Part shown: positions 24,091 to 32,973 of the stretch, piece after piece
Position numbering within the stretch: the first letter of the stretch is position 1
Layout of the letters: each line of letters begins with the position of its first letter
Assembly: GCA_016288825.1 (NCBI GenBank)
Contig: JAEELH010000090.1
Coordinates: 1-33,068, forward strand
Length of the DNA: 33,068 nt
Direction: 5' to 3'
Source of the DNA: Lachnospiraceae bacterium
GTDB taxonomy: Bacteria > Bacillota > Clostridia > Lachnospirales > Lachnospiraceae
Made by a program: the position numbers and the translations under genes
The notes under the pieces: generated by a model
Database searches by the model: none
What the model was told of the DNA's origin: nothing
Seen by the model: only the letters and a program-made list of their open reading frames with translations

Positions 24091-26448
24091 TTAAACGATA
24101 AGTCCCTCGTTTTCTTTTGTAGCCTTAACCTGCTTCTTAGGTGCGCCCTGAGCACGTGTTGACTGTGCTCCGGAGTGCTTTGACTTAACATGGACCTTAA
24201 GGATCCACCACAGAGGTGAAGCGATAAAGATCGATGAATATGTACCGCAAAGTACACCTACCAAAAGAGGAAGTGCGAACTCCCTGATGGTGGTCACGCC
24301 AAGGATCAGCAGCATAAGAACTGTGAGCGCTGTGGTGACGGATGTGGAGATGGATCTTGTGAGTGTTGCGGTAACACTTTCGTTAACCAGATTCTTAAGG
24401 CTCTCATCATCCTGCTTGCGAAGTACATGAAGGTTCTCTCTGATACGGTCAAATACGACGATGGTATCATTGATGGAGTATCCGATGATAGTAAGGATAC
24501 AAGCGATGAAAGGTGATCCTACTGACAGCCATGCCAGAACATAAAGTGTAAGGATAACAAGTACGTCATGGATCAGAGCAACAACCGCACTGCCGCCGAA
24601 ACGAAGATCCTTAAATCTGAACCAGATATAGATCAGAACGAAGAATACGGCAACAAGTACTGCGATGATGGACTGCTGACGAAGCTCACCGGAAATGGTT
24701 GAGCTGATATTCTGTGAAGAGATATTCTCCTCTTTTACTCCGAAGTTGTTCTCAAGTGCTGTATTGAGAGACTCACGCTCCTCAAGTGAAAGGGTACGTG
24801 TCTTGATAACAACGCCATTACCGTCATTGACCTTCTGAGTCTGGATGTCATTGTCACCTGTAACCTGTGAGATAACAGGTACGATATCGGACTCGATCTC
24901 TGCGATGGAGTAGTCCTTATCAAACTGAACTGTAGTTGATGTACCGCCGGCAAACTCAAGGTTGTAGTTGAGTGCCTTGCCGCCTACGGCATGAACGCAC
25001 ATACCGATGATACCTGCTACGATGATAACAACGGAGATTCCCATGAAGATCTTCTTCTTACCAACAAAGTCGATGGTGTTGATCTTCCAAACCTTGCCGT
25101 AAACCTTGGGGTTCTTAACGCCAAGCCAATAGAAGGCATTGAGAAGTCCGCGAGTGATAACAAGTGCTGTAAACATGGAAAGGATAACACCGATAGCCAG
25201 AGTGATGGCAAATCCCTTTACTGTACCTGTACCCATGAATCCGAGAACAGCTGCTACGATAAGGGTTGTAACGTTACCATCGAGGATGGCTGAAAGTGCC
25301 TTTGAAAATCCTGCGTCGATAGCTGACTTAGCTTCCTTACCTGCTGCAAGCTCCTCCTTGATACGAGCGAAGATGATTACGTTAGCATCTACCGCCATAC
25401 CGATTGAAAGAATGATACCTGCGATACCGGGAAGGGTAAGTGTGATATTGAACTCCTTCAGGATGAAGAGGTCCATCATTGTATAAAGTGCCAGAGCAAG
25501 TACGGCTGTAAATCCGGGGAAAAGATAAACCAGGATCATGAACAGTGCTACAAGGCCGAGGCCGATGGCACCTGCAAAAAAGCTGGTTGAAAGTGCATCA
25601 GAACCAAGTGTCGCACCAACTACCTGAGACTCCAGCTCTGTAAGCTTGATATCAAGACCACCGATACGGATGTAAGAAGCAAGCTTGTTAGCCTCCTCGA
25701 TAGACTCCATACCGTTGATGATAGCCTTGCCGTCTGCGATCTTAGCCTGTACTGCGGGAACTGAAACAAAATGCTCATCATAGTAGATACCGATGGTATC
25801 CTGACTGTTGTTATAAGCCTCCTCGGTAGCCTCAGCAAATGCCTGGGTACCCTCTGAGTTAAGAGTAATGGAAACAACAGGATTCTGTGCATTGGTAACT
25901 CTGTCAGTCTCATAAACACCGGAAGCACTCTCTACCTGCTTACCTGTGAGGACTACAGAACCATCCTCTGTAAGAGACTCGATAGTCTTGCCCTCTGCAA
26001 GCTTATACTCGCCTGTAGAAGAATCCATAGCGTAGTTCTCAGTACCGTCTGCACCCTTGTGCTTGATGAAGTAAAGCTCACCGGGTGTACCAAGTTCCTC
26101 AAGAAGAGCATTGGCATCGGAAACACCGGGGATCTCTACTGCGATACGATCATCACCGATCTGGTAAACGCTTGCCTCAGTAGTCTTGGACTGCTCGCCC
26201 AGATCGTTTTCGATACGCTGCTGCAGCTTAAGGATAGTATCCTCCATCTGCTCAGCAGTAGGTGTATTACCCTCAACGCCATAGGTGATGGATACACCGC
26301 CGGCAAGATCAAGTCCGAGTTTGAGAGACTCATCTGAGCCTGCTCCTGTAGCACGGATAACATCTGAAGAATAGATCCCCAGAAGTACGGCAAGTACCAG
26401 GTATACCGCCAGGATAACTATTGCCTTTCCTGTGTTATTACGTTTCAT
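24091..26448 (-). CDS. secDF: Fused protein translocase subunits SecD-SecF
   Basis: This is a natural SecD-SecF fusion of 785 residues from the ATG at 26448 (MKRNNTGK). The track start 12 bases upstream is a TTG. The SecD half has TM1 ([17 protein letters not shown]), the [17 protein letters not shown] motif, a P1-type domain and five more helices. The SecF half begins at about residue 445 ([15 protein letters not shown]), with [13 protein letters not shown] and [17 protein letters not shown]. It uses the ion gradient to pull exported proteins out of SecYEG. It lies 45 bases downstream of scfB, in one run with scfA-scfB. Confidence 0.95.
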   Translation of the reverse strand: MKRNNTGKAIVILAVYLVLAVLLGIYSSDVIRATGAGSDESLKLGLDLAGGVSITYGVEGNTPTAEQMEDTILKLQQRIENDLGEQSKTTEASVYQIGDDRIAVEIPGVSDANALLEELGTPGELYFIKHKGADGTENYAMDSSTGEYKLAEGKTIESLTEDGSVVLTGKQVESASGVYETDRVTNAQNPVVSITLNSEGTQAFAEATEEAYNNSQDTIGIYYDEHFVSVPAVQAKIADGKAIINGMESIEEANKLASYIRIGGLDIKLTELESQVVGATLGSDALSTSFFAGAIGLGLVALFMILVYLFPGFTAVLALALYTMMDLFILKEFNITLTLPGIAGIILSIGMAVDANVIIFARIKEELAAGKEAKSAIDAGFSKALSAILDGNVTTLIVAAVLGFMGTGTVKGFAITLAIGVILSMFTALVITRGLLNAFYWLGVKNPKVYGKVWKINTIDFVGKKKIFMGISVVIIVAGIIGMCVHAVGGKALNYNLEFAGGTSTTVQFDKDYSIAEIESDIVPVISQVTGDNDIQTQKVNDGNGVVIKTRTLSLEERESLNTALENNFGVKEENISSQNISSTISGELRQQSIIAVLVAVFFVLIYIWFRFKDLRFGGSAVVALIHDVLVILTLYVLAWLSVGSPFIACILTIIGYSINDTIVVFDRIRENLHVLRKQDDESLKNLVNESVTATLTRSISTSVTTALTVLMLLILGVTTIREFALPLLVGVLCGTYSSIFIASPLWWILKVHVKSKHSGAQSTRAQGAPKKQVKATKENEGLIV

Positions 26449-26493
26449 TTTGTTACACAACCTTTCTTATATGTAATGTAGTTAAGATCTATG

Positions 26494-27861
26494 TTAATCG
26501 GCTGTCGCCGCTTTTAACATGATGGCACACTCTATGCGTTTTTTCTGAAGCTCGCATCCCAGTGCGTAATTACCACGGATGTCTCCGGTAAAATTGTACG
26601 CATTGGCTGCGCATCCTCCGCTGCAATAGTACTTTGCAAAGCACTCTCTGCATGCAGGTCTTGAGTAAACGTTGGCGCCCTTGAAATCTGTGACGATATC
26701 GGTACGGTCAATACCTTTCCAAACATCTCCCAAACGGAAATCCGTATCTCCCACAAACTGATGACAGGGATAAAGATCTCCGGTAGGTGTTACCGCAAGA
26801 TACTCTGTACCGCTACCGCATCCCGAAAGACGCTTGTATACGCAGGGTCCTCCCTCCAGGTCAATCATGAAGTGGAAAAAGTTAAAGTCCGAATCCGTAC
26901 CTGCCCTCTTTGCCATCTCTGCCGCAAGCTTGTCATATTCCTCAAGCAACTGTGGCAGATCCTCCTGTCTGAAGGCATAGTCATCAGTCTCCTTGGCAAC
27001 AACAGGCTCAACAGATATCTGCTTGAATCCCAGATCCGCCAGATGAAGTACATCCTCTGCGAAATCGCAGTTATATCTGGTAAAGGTACCTCTTACGTAA
27101 TACCTCTCCTGTCCTCTGGACTCAGCAACCCGCTGGAACTTGGGAACGATCCTGTCATAGGATCCTCCAGCTCCTCCACGGAAGGGTCTCATCCTGTCGT
27201 GGACCTCCTTGCGCCCGTCAATAGAAAGAACGATATTGTCCATCTCCCTATTGGCAAATTCCATGATCTCATCTGTAAGAAGGACTCCGTTGGTAGTAAG
27301 GGTAAACCTGAAGTGCTTGCCCGTCTCCTCCTCACGACTCCTGCCGTAAGCTACCAGGTCCTTAACGACCTGCCAGTTAAGAAGAGGCTCTCCTCCAAAG
27401 AAATCCACCTCCAGATTATGTCTGGAGCCGGAATTCTCAATAAGAAAATCCAATGCCGCCTTGCCCGTCTCATAGGGCATGAGTTCTCTTTTTCCGCCGT
27501 GGTACTCACCCTCCTCTGCGAAGCAATACTTGCATGCAAGATTGCAATCGTGAGCGATATGAAGGCATAAAGCCTTGACCACTGTTGGACGTCTTTCGTA
27601 CCGATCTACGCTTTCCTCATAGACATCTTCAGAAAAAAGATCACCAGCATCCACAAGCGCGGTGATCTCATCATATATCTGAGAAATCTCATCGCCTGAT
27701 ACCTCCGGATGGATCGCCAAAGTCCGATCCCGGACTTCATCCTTATCTCCCTCCCGGTACAGGCCTATCATATCATAGGTAACGGGATCCACCACATGAA
27801 TGGCACCTGATTCCACATCCAAAACAATGTGGTAGCCATTATTTATAAAACGGTGAACCAA
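26494..27861 (-). CDS. scfB: Radical-SAM maturase of the SCIFF ranthipeptide
   Basis: This is a 455-residue radical-SAM/SPASM enzyme that forms sulphur-to-carbon thioether links in the six-cysteine precursor encoded just upstream. I choose the TTG at 27861 as start: AAGGAGGTGA ends four bases before it, and the sequence then reads VHRFINNGYHIVLDVESGAIHVVD, like the start of this family. The track start at 27918 adds 19 unlikely residues. The SAM cluster motif is CNLACKYC (about residue 104). The SPASM region holds CGSG...YPCHQF and CRECFAKYYCSGGCAAN, ending in ALGCELQKKRIEC. The gene pair is followed by secDF. Confidence 0.93.
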   Translation of the reverse strand: MVHRFINNGYHIVLDVESGAIHVVDPVTYDMIGLYREGDKDEVRDRTLAIHPEVSGDEISQIYDEITALVDAGDLFSEDVYEESVDRYERRPTVVKALCLHIAHDCNLACKYCFAEEGEYHGGKRELMPYETGKAALDFLIENSGSRHNLEVDFFGGEPLLNWQVVKDLVAYGRSREEETGKHFRFTLTTNGVLLTDEIMEFANREMDNIVLSIDGRKEVHDRMRPFRGGAGGSYDRIVPKFQRVAESRGQERYYVRGTFTRYNCDFAEDVLHLADLGFKQISVEPVVAKETDDYAFRQEDLPQLLEEYDKLAAEMAKRAGTDSDFNFFHFMIDLEGGPCVYKRLSGCGSGTEYLAVTPTGDLYPCHQFVGDTDFRLGDVWKGIDRTDIVTDFKGANVYSRPACRECFAKYYCSGGCAANAYNFTGDIRGNYALGCELQKKRIECAIMLKAATAD

Positions 27862-27892
27862 AGCGTCACCTCCTTTTCCATAACGCACCAAG

Positions 27893-27928
27893 CAGTGCGG
27901 CCCCGGGAATCCTCCCAAAACCGCACTG
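27893..27928 (-). promoter_or_regulatory. Hairpin between scfA and scfB
   Basis: CAGTGCGG (27893-27900) and CCGCACTG (27921-27928) form an 8-bp stem with a 20-base loop in the spacer between the precursor and maturase genes. Without a T-run it is likely to act as a processing or attenuation element that favours precursor over enzyme. Confidence 0.5.
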
Positions 27929-27958
27929 TCTTAAACTAAAGATATAAGCCTTACAAGA

Positions 27959-28102
27959 CTACTTGCTCTGCTCACAGGTCTGGTTACCAACTGTGCATGA
28001 TGTCTTGCATGCGCTCTGGCAAGATGTCTGGCACTCGCCGCATCCACCCTTTTTAACAGTGCTGCTAAGTCTCTTGGTTTTGAGTGTTTTGATATGCTCC
28101 AT
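27959..28102 (-). CDS. scfA: SCIFF six-cysteine ranthipeptide precursor
   Basis: This 47-residue peptide is too short for the ORF track. It starts MEHIKTLKTKRLSSTVKKGG (leader-like, basic) and continues with the hallmark core CGECQTSCQSACKTSCTVGN, then QTCEQSK. Six Cys lie at residues 21, 24, 28, 32, 36 and 43. This near-invariant pattern defines SCIFF, found across Clostridia. AAGGAG lies seven bases before the ATG. The maturase gene follows 97 bases downstream. ScfB is expected to convert the Cys residues into thioether bridges. The biological role of mature SCIFF is not settled; location beside secDF fits a link with export or the envelope. Confidence 0.95.
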   Translation of the reverse strand: MEHIKTLKTKRLSSTVKKGGCGECQTSCQSACKTSCTVGNQTCEQSK

Positions 28103-28135
28103 GGTTGCTCTCCTTTCTGAAAGATTTCTACTGGG

Positions 28136-28173
28136 GAACGCCGATTAAGCGTTGCGCTAACCCATAAGCGTTC
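28136..28173 (-). promoter_or_regulatory. Structured leader upstream of scfA
   Basis: On the transcribed strand GAACGC and GCGTTC (28168-28173 and 28136-28141) enclose an inner AGCG-CAA-CGCT hairpin, all between the promoter and the ribosome binding site. It is a modest structure; regulation is inference. Confidence 0.4.
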
Positions 28174-28176
28174 GCT

Positions 28177-28205
28177 ATTATATCATAATTATCCTTAAAA
28201 CAAAA
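28177..28205 (-). promoter_or_regulatory. Promoter of the scfA-scfB-secDF run
   Basis: On the minus strand a perfect TATAAT (28177-28182) follows TTTTGT (28200-28205) by 17 bases. The -35 is weak. It gives a leader of about 68 bases before the scfA start. Confidence 0.5.
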
Positions 28206-28228
28206 GTATTTTTTTGACCAAAGCTTTC

Positions 28229-29389
28229 CTATTGCTCGGAAGCATTATCTACACACCAGTTCAGTGTCTGGTTGCAAAGATATATCCTCTGGAGATATGC
28301 CTTTCCTTTCTCGGCGGTCGAACCGTAATGAGCATAAAAATCTGCCTTGTTGGTATCGCCTGTAAGTGTCAGCATATTGGTTGCATAGGATTCAAACTCA
28401 TCTGTCTTGACAGTGAGGTTTTCCTTCTGGGCAATGGCAAGGAATAAAAACTCTGTCTCAAGATTTGCCTGGACCGTCTCCCTGCAGCGCTTATCAAACT
28501 CATTCATATCGATACCGTACTGCTCTTTGATGGCCTCCTCAAGAGACTTGCCGTCTGTAATGCTGCCCTCAAACTGAGCCTTATACTCTTCAATACGCTC
28601 CTCAAGGATATCATCGGGGATCTTGTTTACTTTGCAGTTATCCCTGATAGTTTCAAGGACCTTTGACTGCTTATCGGATTTTTTAGCAGACTCGTTATCG
28701 GACTTCAGTTTGTCCAGAGCGTAGTCTTTAAAGTCCGAAACCGTATCTTTACCGAACTGCTCACTTACATACTCGTCAGTAAGATCCTCGTGTGTATACT
28801 TAACTTCCTTGCAGATATAGTTGACTGTAAAGGTAAATACAACTGCCTGACCCGCAAGCTCAGCGCTGCCATAATTTTCGGGGAAGGTAACGTCACAGTC
28901 GATAACGTCTCCCACCTTGGCACCTACAAGACCTGATGAAAAACCATCAATGTAACCGCCGTCGCTGCCTGCCTCTTTATTGCCGGCAACATCGATATTC
29001 ACATCCTGTGCTGCGCCGCCATCAAAAGCAACTCCGTCCTTTTTACCGAGGTAATCTATGTTAACGATGGAATCCTTTTTAACTGTATCCTGAGTCTCGT
29101 CCTTTTCATAGGTTGCTGTAAGCATGTTGTCGATGTAAGCGTTAAGAGCCTCTTCATCCTCGGCGTAATCTCCGTCCAAAGTCACCTTGAGGTCTTTGTA
29201 ATCACCAAGTGTGACATATTCTGAAAGATCCATGCCCGCAAGTTCAAGGGCTGTGATCTCTTCTGAAGCAGTCTCAGATGTCTCCTCTTGTCCGGAATCG
29301 GACTTGGATGATTCTTTCTTTTCTCCGCATGCTGTAAATGTAAAAGCCAATGCCGCAGCCAGCATAAGTGATATAACTCTTTTCTTCAT
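28229..29389 (-). CDS. Trigger-factor/FKBP-like lipoprotein (extracytoplasmic foldase)
   Basis: This is a 386-residue protein from the ATG at 29389, preceded by TGAGG. The track start adds 22 residues that would spoil the signal peptide. MKKRVISLMLAAALAFTFTACG ends in a lipobox, followed by a Ser/Glu-rich linker. Residues about 90-210 form an FKBP-type peptidyl-prolyl isomerase domain as in trigger factor (DSIVNIDYLGKKDGVAFDGG, GFSSGLVGAKVGDV, VTFPENYGSAELAGQAVVFTFTV). The rest is like the helical trigger-factor C-terminal domain (LTDEYVSEQF...LEERIEEYKAQF). The ribosome-binding N domain is absent. It is anchored outside the membrane and probably folds exported proteins. Its own promoter is at 29464-29492; scfA lies downstream. 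Confidence 0.88.
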   Translation of the reverse strand: MKKRVISLMLAAALAFTFTACGEKKESSKSDSGQEETSETASEEITALELAGMDLSEYVTLGDYKDLKVTLDGDYAEDEEALNAYIDNMLTATYEKDETQDTVKKDSIVNIDYLGKKDGVAFDGGAAQDVNIDVAGNKEAGSDGGYIDGFSSGLVGAKVGDVIDCDVTFPENYGSAELAGQAVVFTFTVNYICKEVKYTHEDLTDEYVSEQFGKDTVSDFKDYALDKLKSDNESAKKSDKQSKVLETIRDNCKVNKIPDDILEERIEEYKAQFEGSITDGKSLEEAIKEQYGIDMNEFDKRCRETVQANLETEFLFLAIAQKENLTVKTDEFESYATNMLTLTGDTNKADFYAHYGSTAEKGKAYLQRIYLCNQTLNWCVDNASEQ

Positions 29390-29463
29390 ATATAAAACCT
29401 CACTTTCGATCTGTGAAAGATGTGTCCTGATCCGGTTTGTCGGATACGGGCGCACTAGCGACT

Positions 29464-29492
29464 GTTATACCATAAATAATCTTGTCTGGCAA
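29464..29492 (-). promoter_or_regulatory. Promoter of the trigger-factor-like lipoprotein gene
   Basis: On the minus strand TTGCCA (29487-29492), 17 bases, then TATAAC (29464-29469). The leader is about 68 bases. The -35 box lies within the left arm of the 29489-29521 inverted repeat. Confidence 0.6.
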
Positions 29493-29526
29493 GGCAAAAA
29501 AGTACCGAAGAAATGCCTTGCTTTTT
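29489..29526 (+). terminator. Inverted repeat with T-run in a divergent spacer
   Basis: GCAAGGCA (29489-29496) pairs with TGCCTTGC (29514-29521), followed by five T on the plus strand. It looks like a plus-strand terminator or attenuator, but no plus-strand gene ends here. It lies upstream of the kinase at 29597 and overlaps the -35 of the opposing promoter, so an operator or leader attenuator is possible. Confidence 0.45.
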
Positions 29527-29596
29527 CCGTCTCAAGGCTTCAAAATAGAATCATAGTTGACGTACCAAGCAGTGCGAAAGGAGCAACTCTTACCAT

Positions 29597-31444
29597 ATGA
29601 AGACCAAATTTACTCCCGCATTCGCAGCCAAGGCTGCAATAGTCATCTCTGTCCTGCTTCTTGGCGCTAATCTTTTCCAGGGCTTTGTCCTGCTGCACAA
29701 TTCCACGGCAGCAATGAAGACCCTTATCCAGAACCGGATGCTGGACATTTCCAATACTGCCGCAGATATGCTGGATGGCGATATCCTGAAGTCGCTTACC
29801 GCTGAGGATGCAGGCTCTGAAGAATATCAGACCATCAACGATACCTTGGACTACTTCCAGCGCAACATTGATCTGAAGTATATATATACTGTTCGGGATA
29901 ACGGTGATAAGACCTTTAGTTTTATGGTGGATCCTGCACCGGAGGATCCCGGCATATTCGGTGATCCTGTAGTTTATACCGATGCGCTTTATACTGCCAG
30001 TCAGGGAACGGCGGCTGTAGATGAGGAACCCTACAGTGATGCCTGGGGCAGTTTCTACAGTTCTTATAGTCCGGTTTTTGACTCCCAGGGCCATGTTGCC
30101 GGAGTTGTGGCCGTGGATTTTGATGCCCAGTGGTATGATGCTCAGATAGCAAAGCAGCGCAGGTCAATCGTGATCAGTACACTTATATCTATTCTTATCG
30201 CCATACTGCTTGTTTTGATCGCCACCAACGGTCTTCGCAAGCTTGTACGGTCAATGACCGCAGATCTCAGCGATGCTCTGAATGTTGCCGAAGAAGCCAA
30301 TCGGGCCAAGACCGTATTTTTATCCAATATGAGTCACGAGATGCGCACCCCTATGAATGCCATCATTGGACTTGACCGTATAGCTCTTGATGATCCCACG
30401 CTCTCCGACAACACAAGAGAACATCTGGAAAAGATCGGCGCATCTGCGGATCACCTTCTTGCCCTCATCAATGACGTCCTTGATATGTCCCGTATCGAAG
30501 CCGGCCGGATGTCCCTTAAGCAGGAGACTTTTTCTCTGTCAAAGCTCCTGGAGCAGATCAATGTCATAATAGGTGGCCAGTGCCGCGACAAGAATCTTAA
30601 GTGGAACCTCATAAAAGATGGCTTTACGGAGGAGTACTATATCGGAGATGATATGAAGCTCCGCCAGATCATCATCAATATCCTGGGCAACTCCGTAAAA
30701 TTCACTCCCGAGGGAGGCCGTATAAGTTTTATCATAGAAAAAACAGGCAGTTTTGATGGCAAGTCCGCTTTCAGACTTACAATGACTGACACCGGGATAG
30801 GAATGAGCAGTGAGTACCTTACCCATCTTTTTGATCCCTTCAGCCAGGAGGGTAGTTCCTCCCAGTCAAAGTACGGAAGCACAGGTCTTGGCATGTCAAT
30901 AACCAAAAGTTTGGTTGAGATAATGAACGGCGAGATCAGCGTGGAAAGCGAAAAGGACGCGGGAACAACCTTTGTTGTAAGTCTTACTTTAGAGGATTCT
31001 CAGGAGACCGCTCCCGCACAGGAATCAACGGCAGAAGAAAAAGAAAGTCCGAATAAGGACTTATCCGGAATACATGTGCTTGTAGCGGAGGATGTAGCAG
31101 TCAATGCTGAGATCCTAAAGATGATCCTCTCCGGTAAGCAGATAGAGATGGATCATGCCGAAAACGGGCGGATAGCTGTTGAAATGTTTGAAAAGTCCTC
31201 CGACGGATACTACTCAGCCATACTTATGGACATGCGTATGCCTGAGATGGACGGTCTTGAAGCAACCCGCGCCATTCGCGCACTTGAGCGAAGCGACGCT
31301 AGGGCCATCCCCATTATAGCCCTTACCGCCAATGCCTTCAGCGAGGATGTACAGCGAAGCCTTCAGTCCGGGCTCAATGCCCACCTATCCAAACCCATAG
31401 TACCTGAGGAGCTATTCAAAACCCTGGAAAACCTGATCCAGTAA
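29597..31444 (+). CDS. Cache-domain hybrid histidine kinase with receiver
   Basis: This is a 615-residue membrane kinase. TM1 lies at about 10-33 (KAAIVISVLLLGANLFQGFVLLH). An extracytoplasmic Cache-like sensor spans about 35-190 (LKYIYTVRDNGDKTFSFMVDP, SSYSPVFDSQGHVAGVVAVDFD). TM2 is at about 195-212 (IVISTLISILIAILLVLIAT). The HisKA H-box is LSNMSHEMRTPMNAIIGL (His about 248), the ATPase has NILGNSVKF, DTGIGM and GLGMSI, and the C-terminal receiver has LVAEDVAVN and LMDMRMPEMDG (Asp about 544). There is no HPt, so phosphate must pass to another protein; the HPt of the kinase at 6198-9626 is one conceivable partner. AAAGGAG lies 13 bases before the ATG, an unusually long gap, with no better start nearby. 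Confidence 0.92.
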   Translation: MKTKFTPAFAAKAAIVISVLLLGANLFQGFVLLHNSTAAMKTLIQNRMLDISNTAADMLDGDILKSLTAEDAGSEEYQTINDTLDYFQRNIDLKYIYTVRDNGDKTFSFMVDPAPEDPGIFGDPVVYTDALYTASQGTAAVDEEPYSDAWGSFYSSYSPVFDSQGHVAGVVAVDFDAQWYDAQIAKQRRSIVISTLISILIAILLVLIATNGLRKLVRSMTADLSDALNVAEEANRAKTVFLSNMSHEMRTPMNAIIGLDRIALDDPTLSDNTREHLEKIGASADHLLALINDVLDMSRIEAGRMSLKQETFSLSKLLEQINVIIGGQCRDKNLKWNLIKDGFTEEYYIGDDMKLRQIIINILGNSVKFTPEGGRISFIIEKTGSFDGKSAFRLTMTDTGIGMSSEYLTHLFDPFSQEGSSSQSKYGSTGLGMSITKSLVEIMNGEISVESEKDAGTTFVVSLTLEDSQETAPAQESTAEEKESPNKDLSGIHVLVAEDVAVNAEILKMILSGKQIEMDHAENGRIAVEMFEKSSDGYYSAILMDMRMPEMDGLEATRAIRALERSDARAIPIIALTANAFSEDVQRSLQSGLNAHLSKPIVPEELFKTLENLIQ

Positions 31445-31464
31445 GGCATAATTCCCTATAATAA

Positions 31465-31513
31465 AAAAGCGCGCAAGCGGGATAGTGTATCAAATCCCGG
31501 CAAGCGCGCTTTT
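31465..31513. terminator. Bidirectional terminator between converging genes
   Basis: AAAAGCGCGC pairs with GCGCGCTTTT (31504-31513) around a second stem CGGGAT/ATCCCG. A-run on one side and T-run on the other suit both the kinase (plus) and hydG (minus). Confidence 0.9.
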
Positions 31514-31527
31514 CTTATTTTGATTTC

Positions 31528-32973
31528 TTAGAATCGGAAGTCTCTTCCGCCCTTTTCTATATCAAGTATGTAACGTCCCGCAGTAGCCCGAACCTTTTCA
31601 TCCGGTATACTGAAAAGTTCTCTTTTGATCATTTCCAACCCAAGCTGACGGGTCTCAGGAGAAGCGTAATCCTCCAAATACTCCTTAAGCGTCATAAGTG
31701 CGTTGGGATGACAACAGTTCTGGATCTGTCCTGTCTTACAAAGGCTCATAAACCTGTCTCCGGTCCGCCCCACCCTATAGCAAGCGGTACAGAAAGAAGG
31801 AATATAACCGCCTTCCATAAGCCACTTTACCACTTCATCCAGACTCCTCTGATCCGAAACATCAAACTGCTCCGTATCATGAGGTCTCTCCTCCTGGGCA
31901 TAACCGCCCACCGAAGTCCTTGAGCCTCCGCTGATCTGAGAAATACCCATCCTAAGAGCTTCCTTGCGAACGTTTTCACTCTCCCTGGTGGAAATTATCA
32001 TACCGGTATAGGGAACAGCTATCCGCGCACAGGCAATAATCTTTTCAAATATCTCGTCACTTATTCCATTATCGAACTCATCCGGATCTATATCATCGGC
32101 GGGCTTGACTCTGGGAAAGCTTATGGTATGAGGACCGACTCCGAAAACAGCCTCTAGATGCTCAGCATGCATAAGCAGACCGGCAAATTCATATCTGTAC
32201 TTATCCAACCCGAAAAGAACTCCAAGGCCTACATCATCAATACCTGCTGACATAGCCCTGTCCATAGCCTCCGTATGCCATGCATAGTCCGACTTCGGAC
32301 CTGTGGGATGAAGTTTCTCGTACCCCTCTCTGTGATATGTCTCCTGAAAAAGGATGTAGGTACCTATACCCGCATCCTTGAGCATACGGTACTCATCCTC
32401 TGTTGTTGCCGCGATGTTGACGTTGACACGTCTTATGGCGCCGTTTTTATGATGAATGGAATATATAGTATCGATACTCTCAAGTATATATTCAATGGGA
32501 TTGTTGACAGGATCCTCTCCTGCCTCTATAGCAAGACGCTTATGCCCCATATCCTGAAGGGCTATAACCTCGGCACGGATCTCATCCTGAGTCAGCTTCT
32601 TTCTGGGGATATGTTTGTTTTTAAGATGGTAGGGGCAGTAAAGACACCCATTAACGCAATAATTAGACAGATACAGTGGTGCAAAAAGCACTATCCTGTT
32701 GCCATAGAAAGCCAGCTTGATCTCCTCGGCCAGCGCCCGGATCTTCTCTGTCACCTCAGGGATATCGCATGCCAGGAGTACCGAAGCCTCTCTGTGATCA
32801 AGTCCGCTGCAGTGCAGTACTCCTCCCTCCCACCTGGGACGTGCTTTTTTCAGGATGGAATCTATAAGTCCGATATCAGACTTGTGTTCATCTGCGTATT
32901 CAAGTGTTTCAAGTATCTCCTTGTGTTCAATAAACTCGTCAGCTTTAGGCGACTTTGGATCATAATGTGGCAT
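31528..32973 (-). CDS. hydG: [FeFe]-hydrogenase H-cluster radical-SAM maturase HydG
   Basis: This is a 481-residue radical-SAM enzyme that cleaves tyrosine to supply CO and cyanide for the di-iron subcluster of [FeFe]-hydrogenase. The SAM cluster motif is SNYCVNGCLYCPYH (CX3CX2C, about residues 107-114). The HydG-specific C-terminal cluster site is SFCTACYRVGRTGDRFMSLC...NCCHPNA (about 394-425), which separates HydG from ThiH. Length fits the family. GAGGAT lies before the ATG. Its start overlaps the end of an upstream gene by 14 bases, so translation is probably coupled. Presence of HydG implies an anaerobe with [FeFe]-hydrogenase; hydE, hydF and the hydrogenase itself are not in the window. 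Confidence 0.95.
   Translation of the reverse strand: MPHYDPKSPKADEFIEHKEILETLEYADEHKSDIGLIDSILKKARPRWEGGVLHCSGLDHREASVLLACDIPEVTEKIRALAEEIKLAFYGNRIVLFAPLYLSNYCVNGCLYCPYHLKNKHIPRKKLTQDEIRAEVIALQDMGHKRLAIEAGEDPVNNPIEYILESIDTIYSIHHKNGAIRRVNVNIAATTEDEYRMLKDAGIGTYILFQETYHREGYEKLHPTGPKSDYAWHTEAMDRAMSAGIDDVGLGVLFGLDKYRYEFAGLLMHAEHLEAVFGVGPHTISFPRVKPADDIDPDEFDNGISDEIFEKIIACARIAVPYTGMIISTRESENVRKEALRMGISQISGGSRTSVGGYAQEERPHDTEQFDVSDQRSLDEVVKWLMEGGYIPSFCTACYRVGRTGDRFMSLCKTGQIQNCCHPNALMTLKEYLEDYASPETRQLGLEMIKRELFSIPDEKVRATAGRYILDIEKGGRDFRF

Noticed and set aside
27887-29576. The 13-mer ACCAAGCAGTGCG occurs at 27887 and 29564
   Set aside because: The flanks differ completely. One copy is part of the scfA-scfB hairpin and the other sits by a ribosome binding site; this is probably chance.
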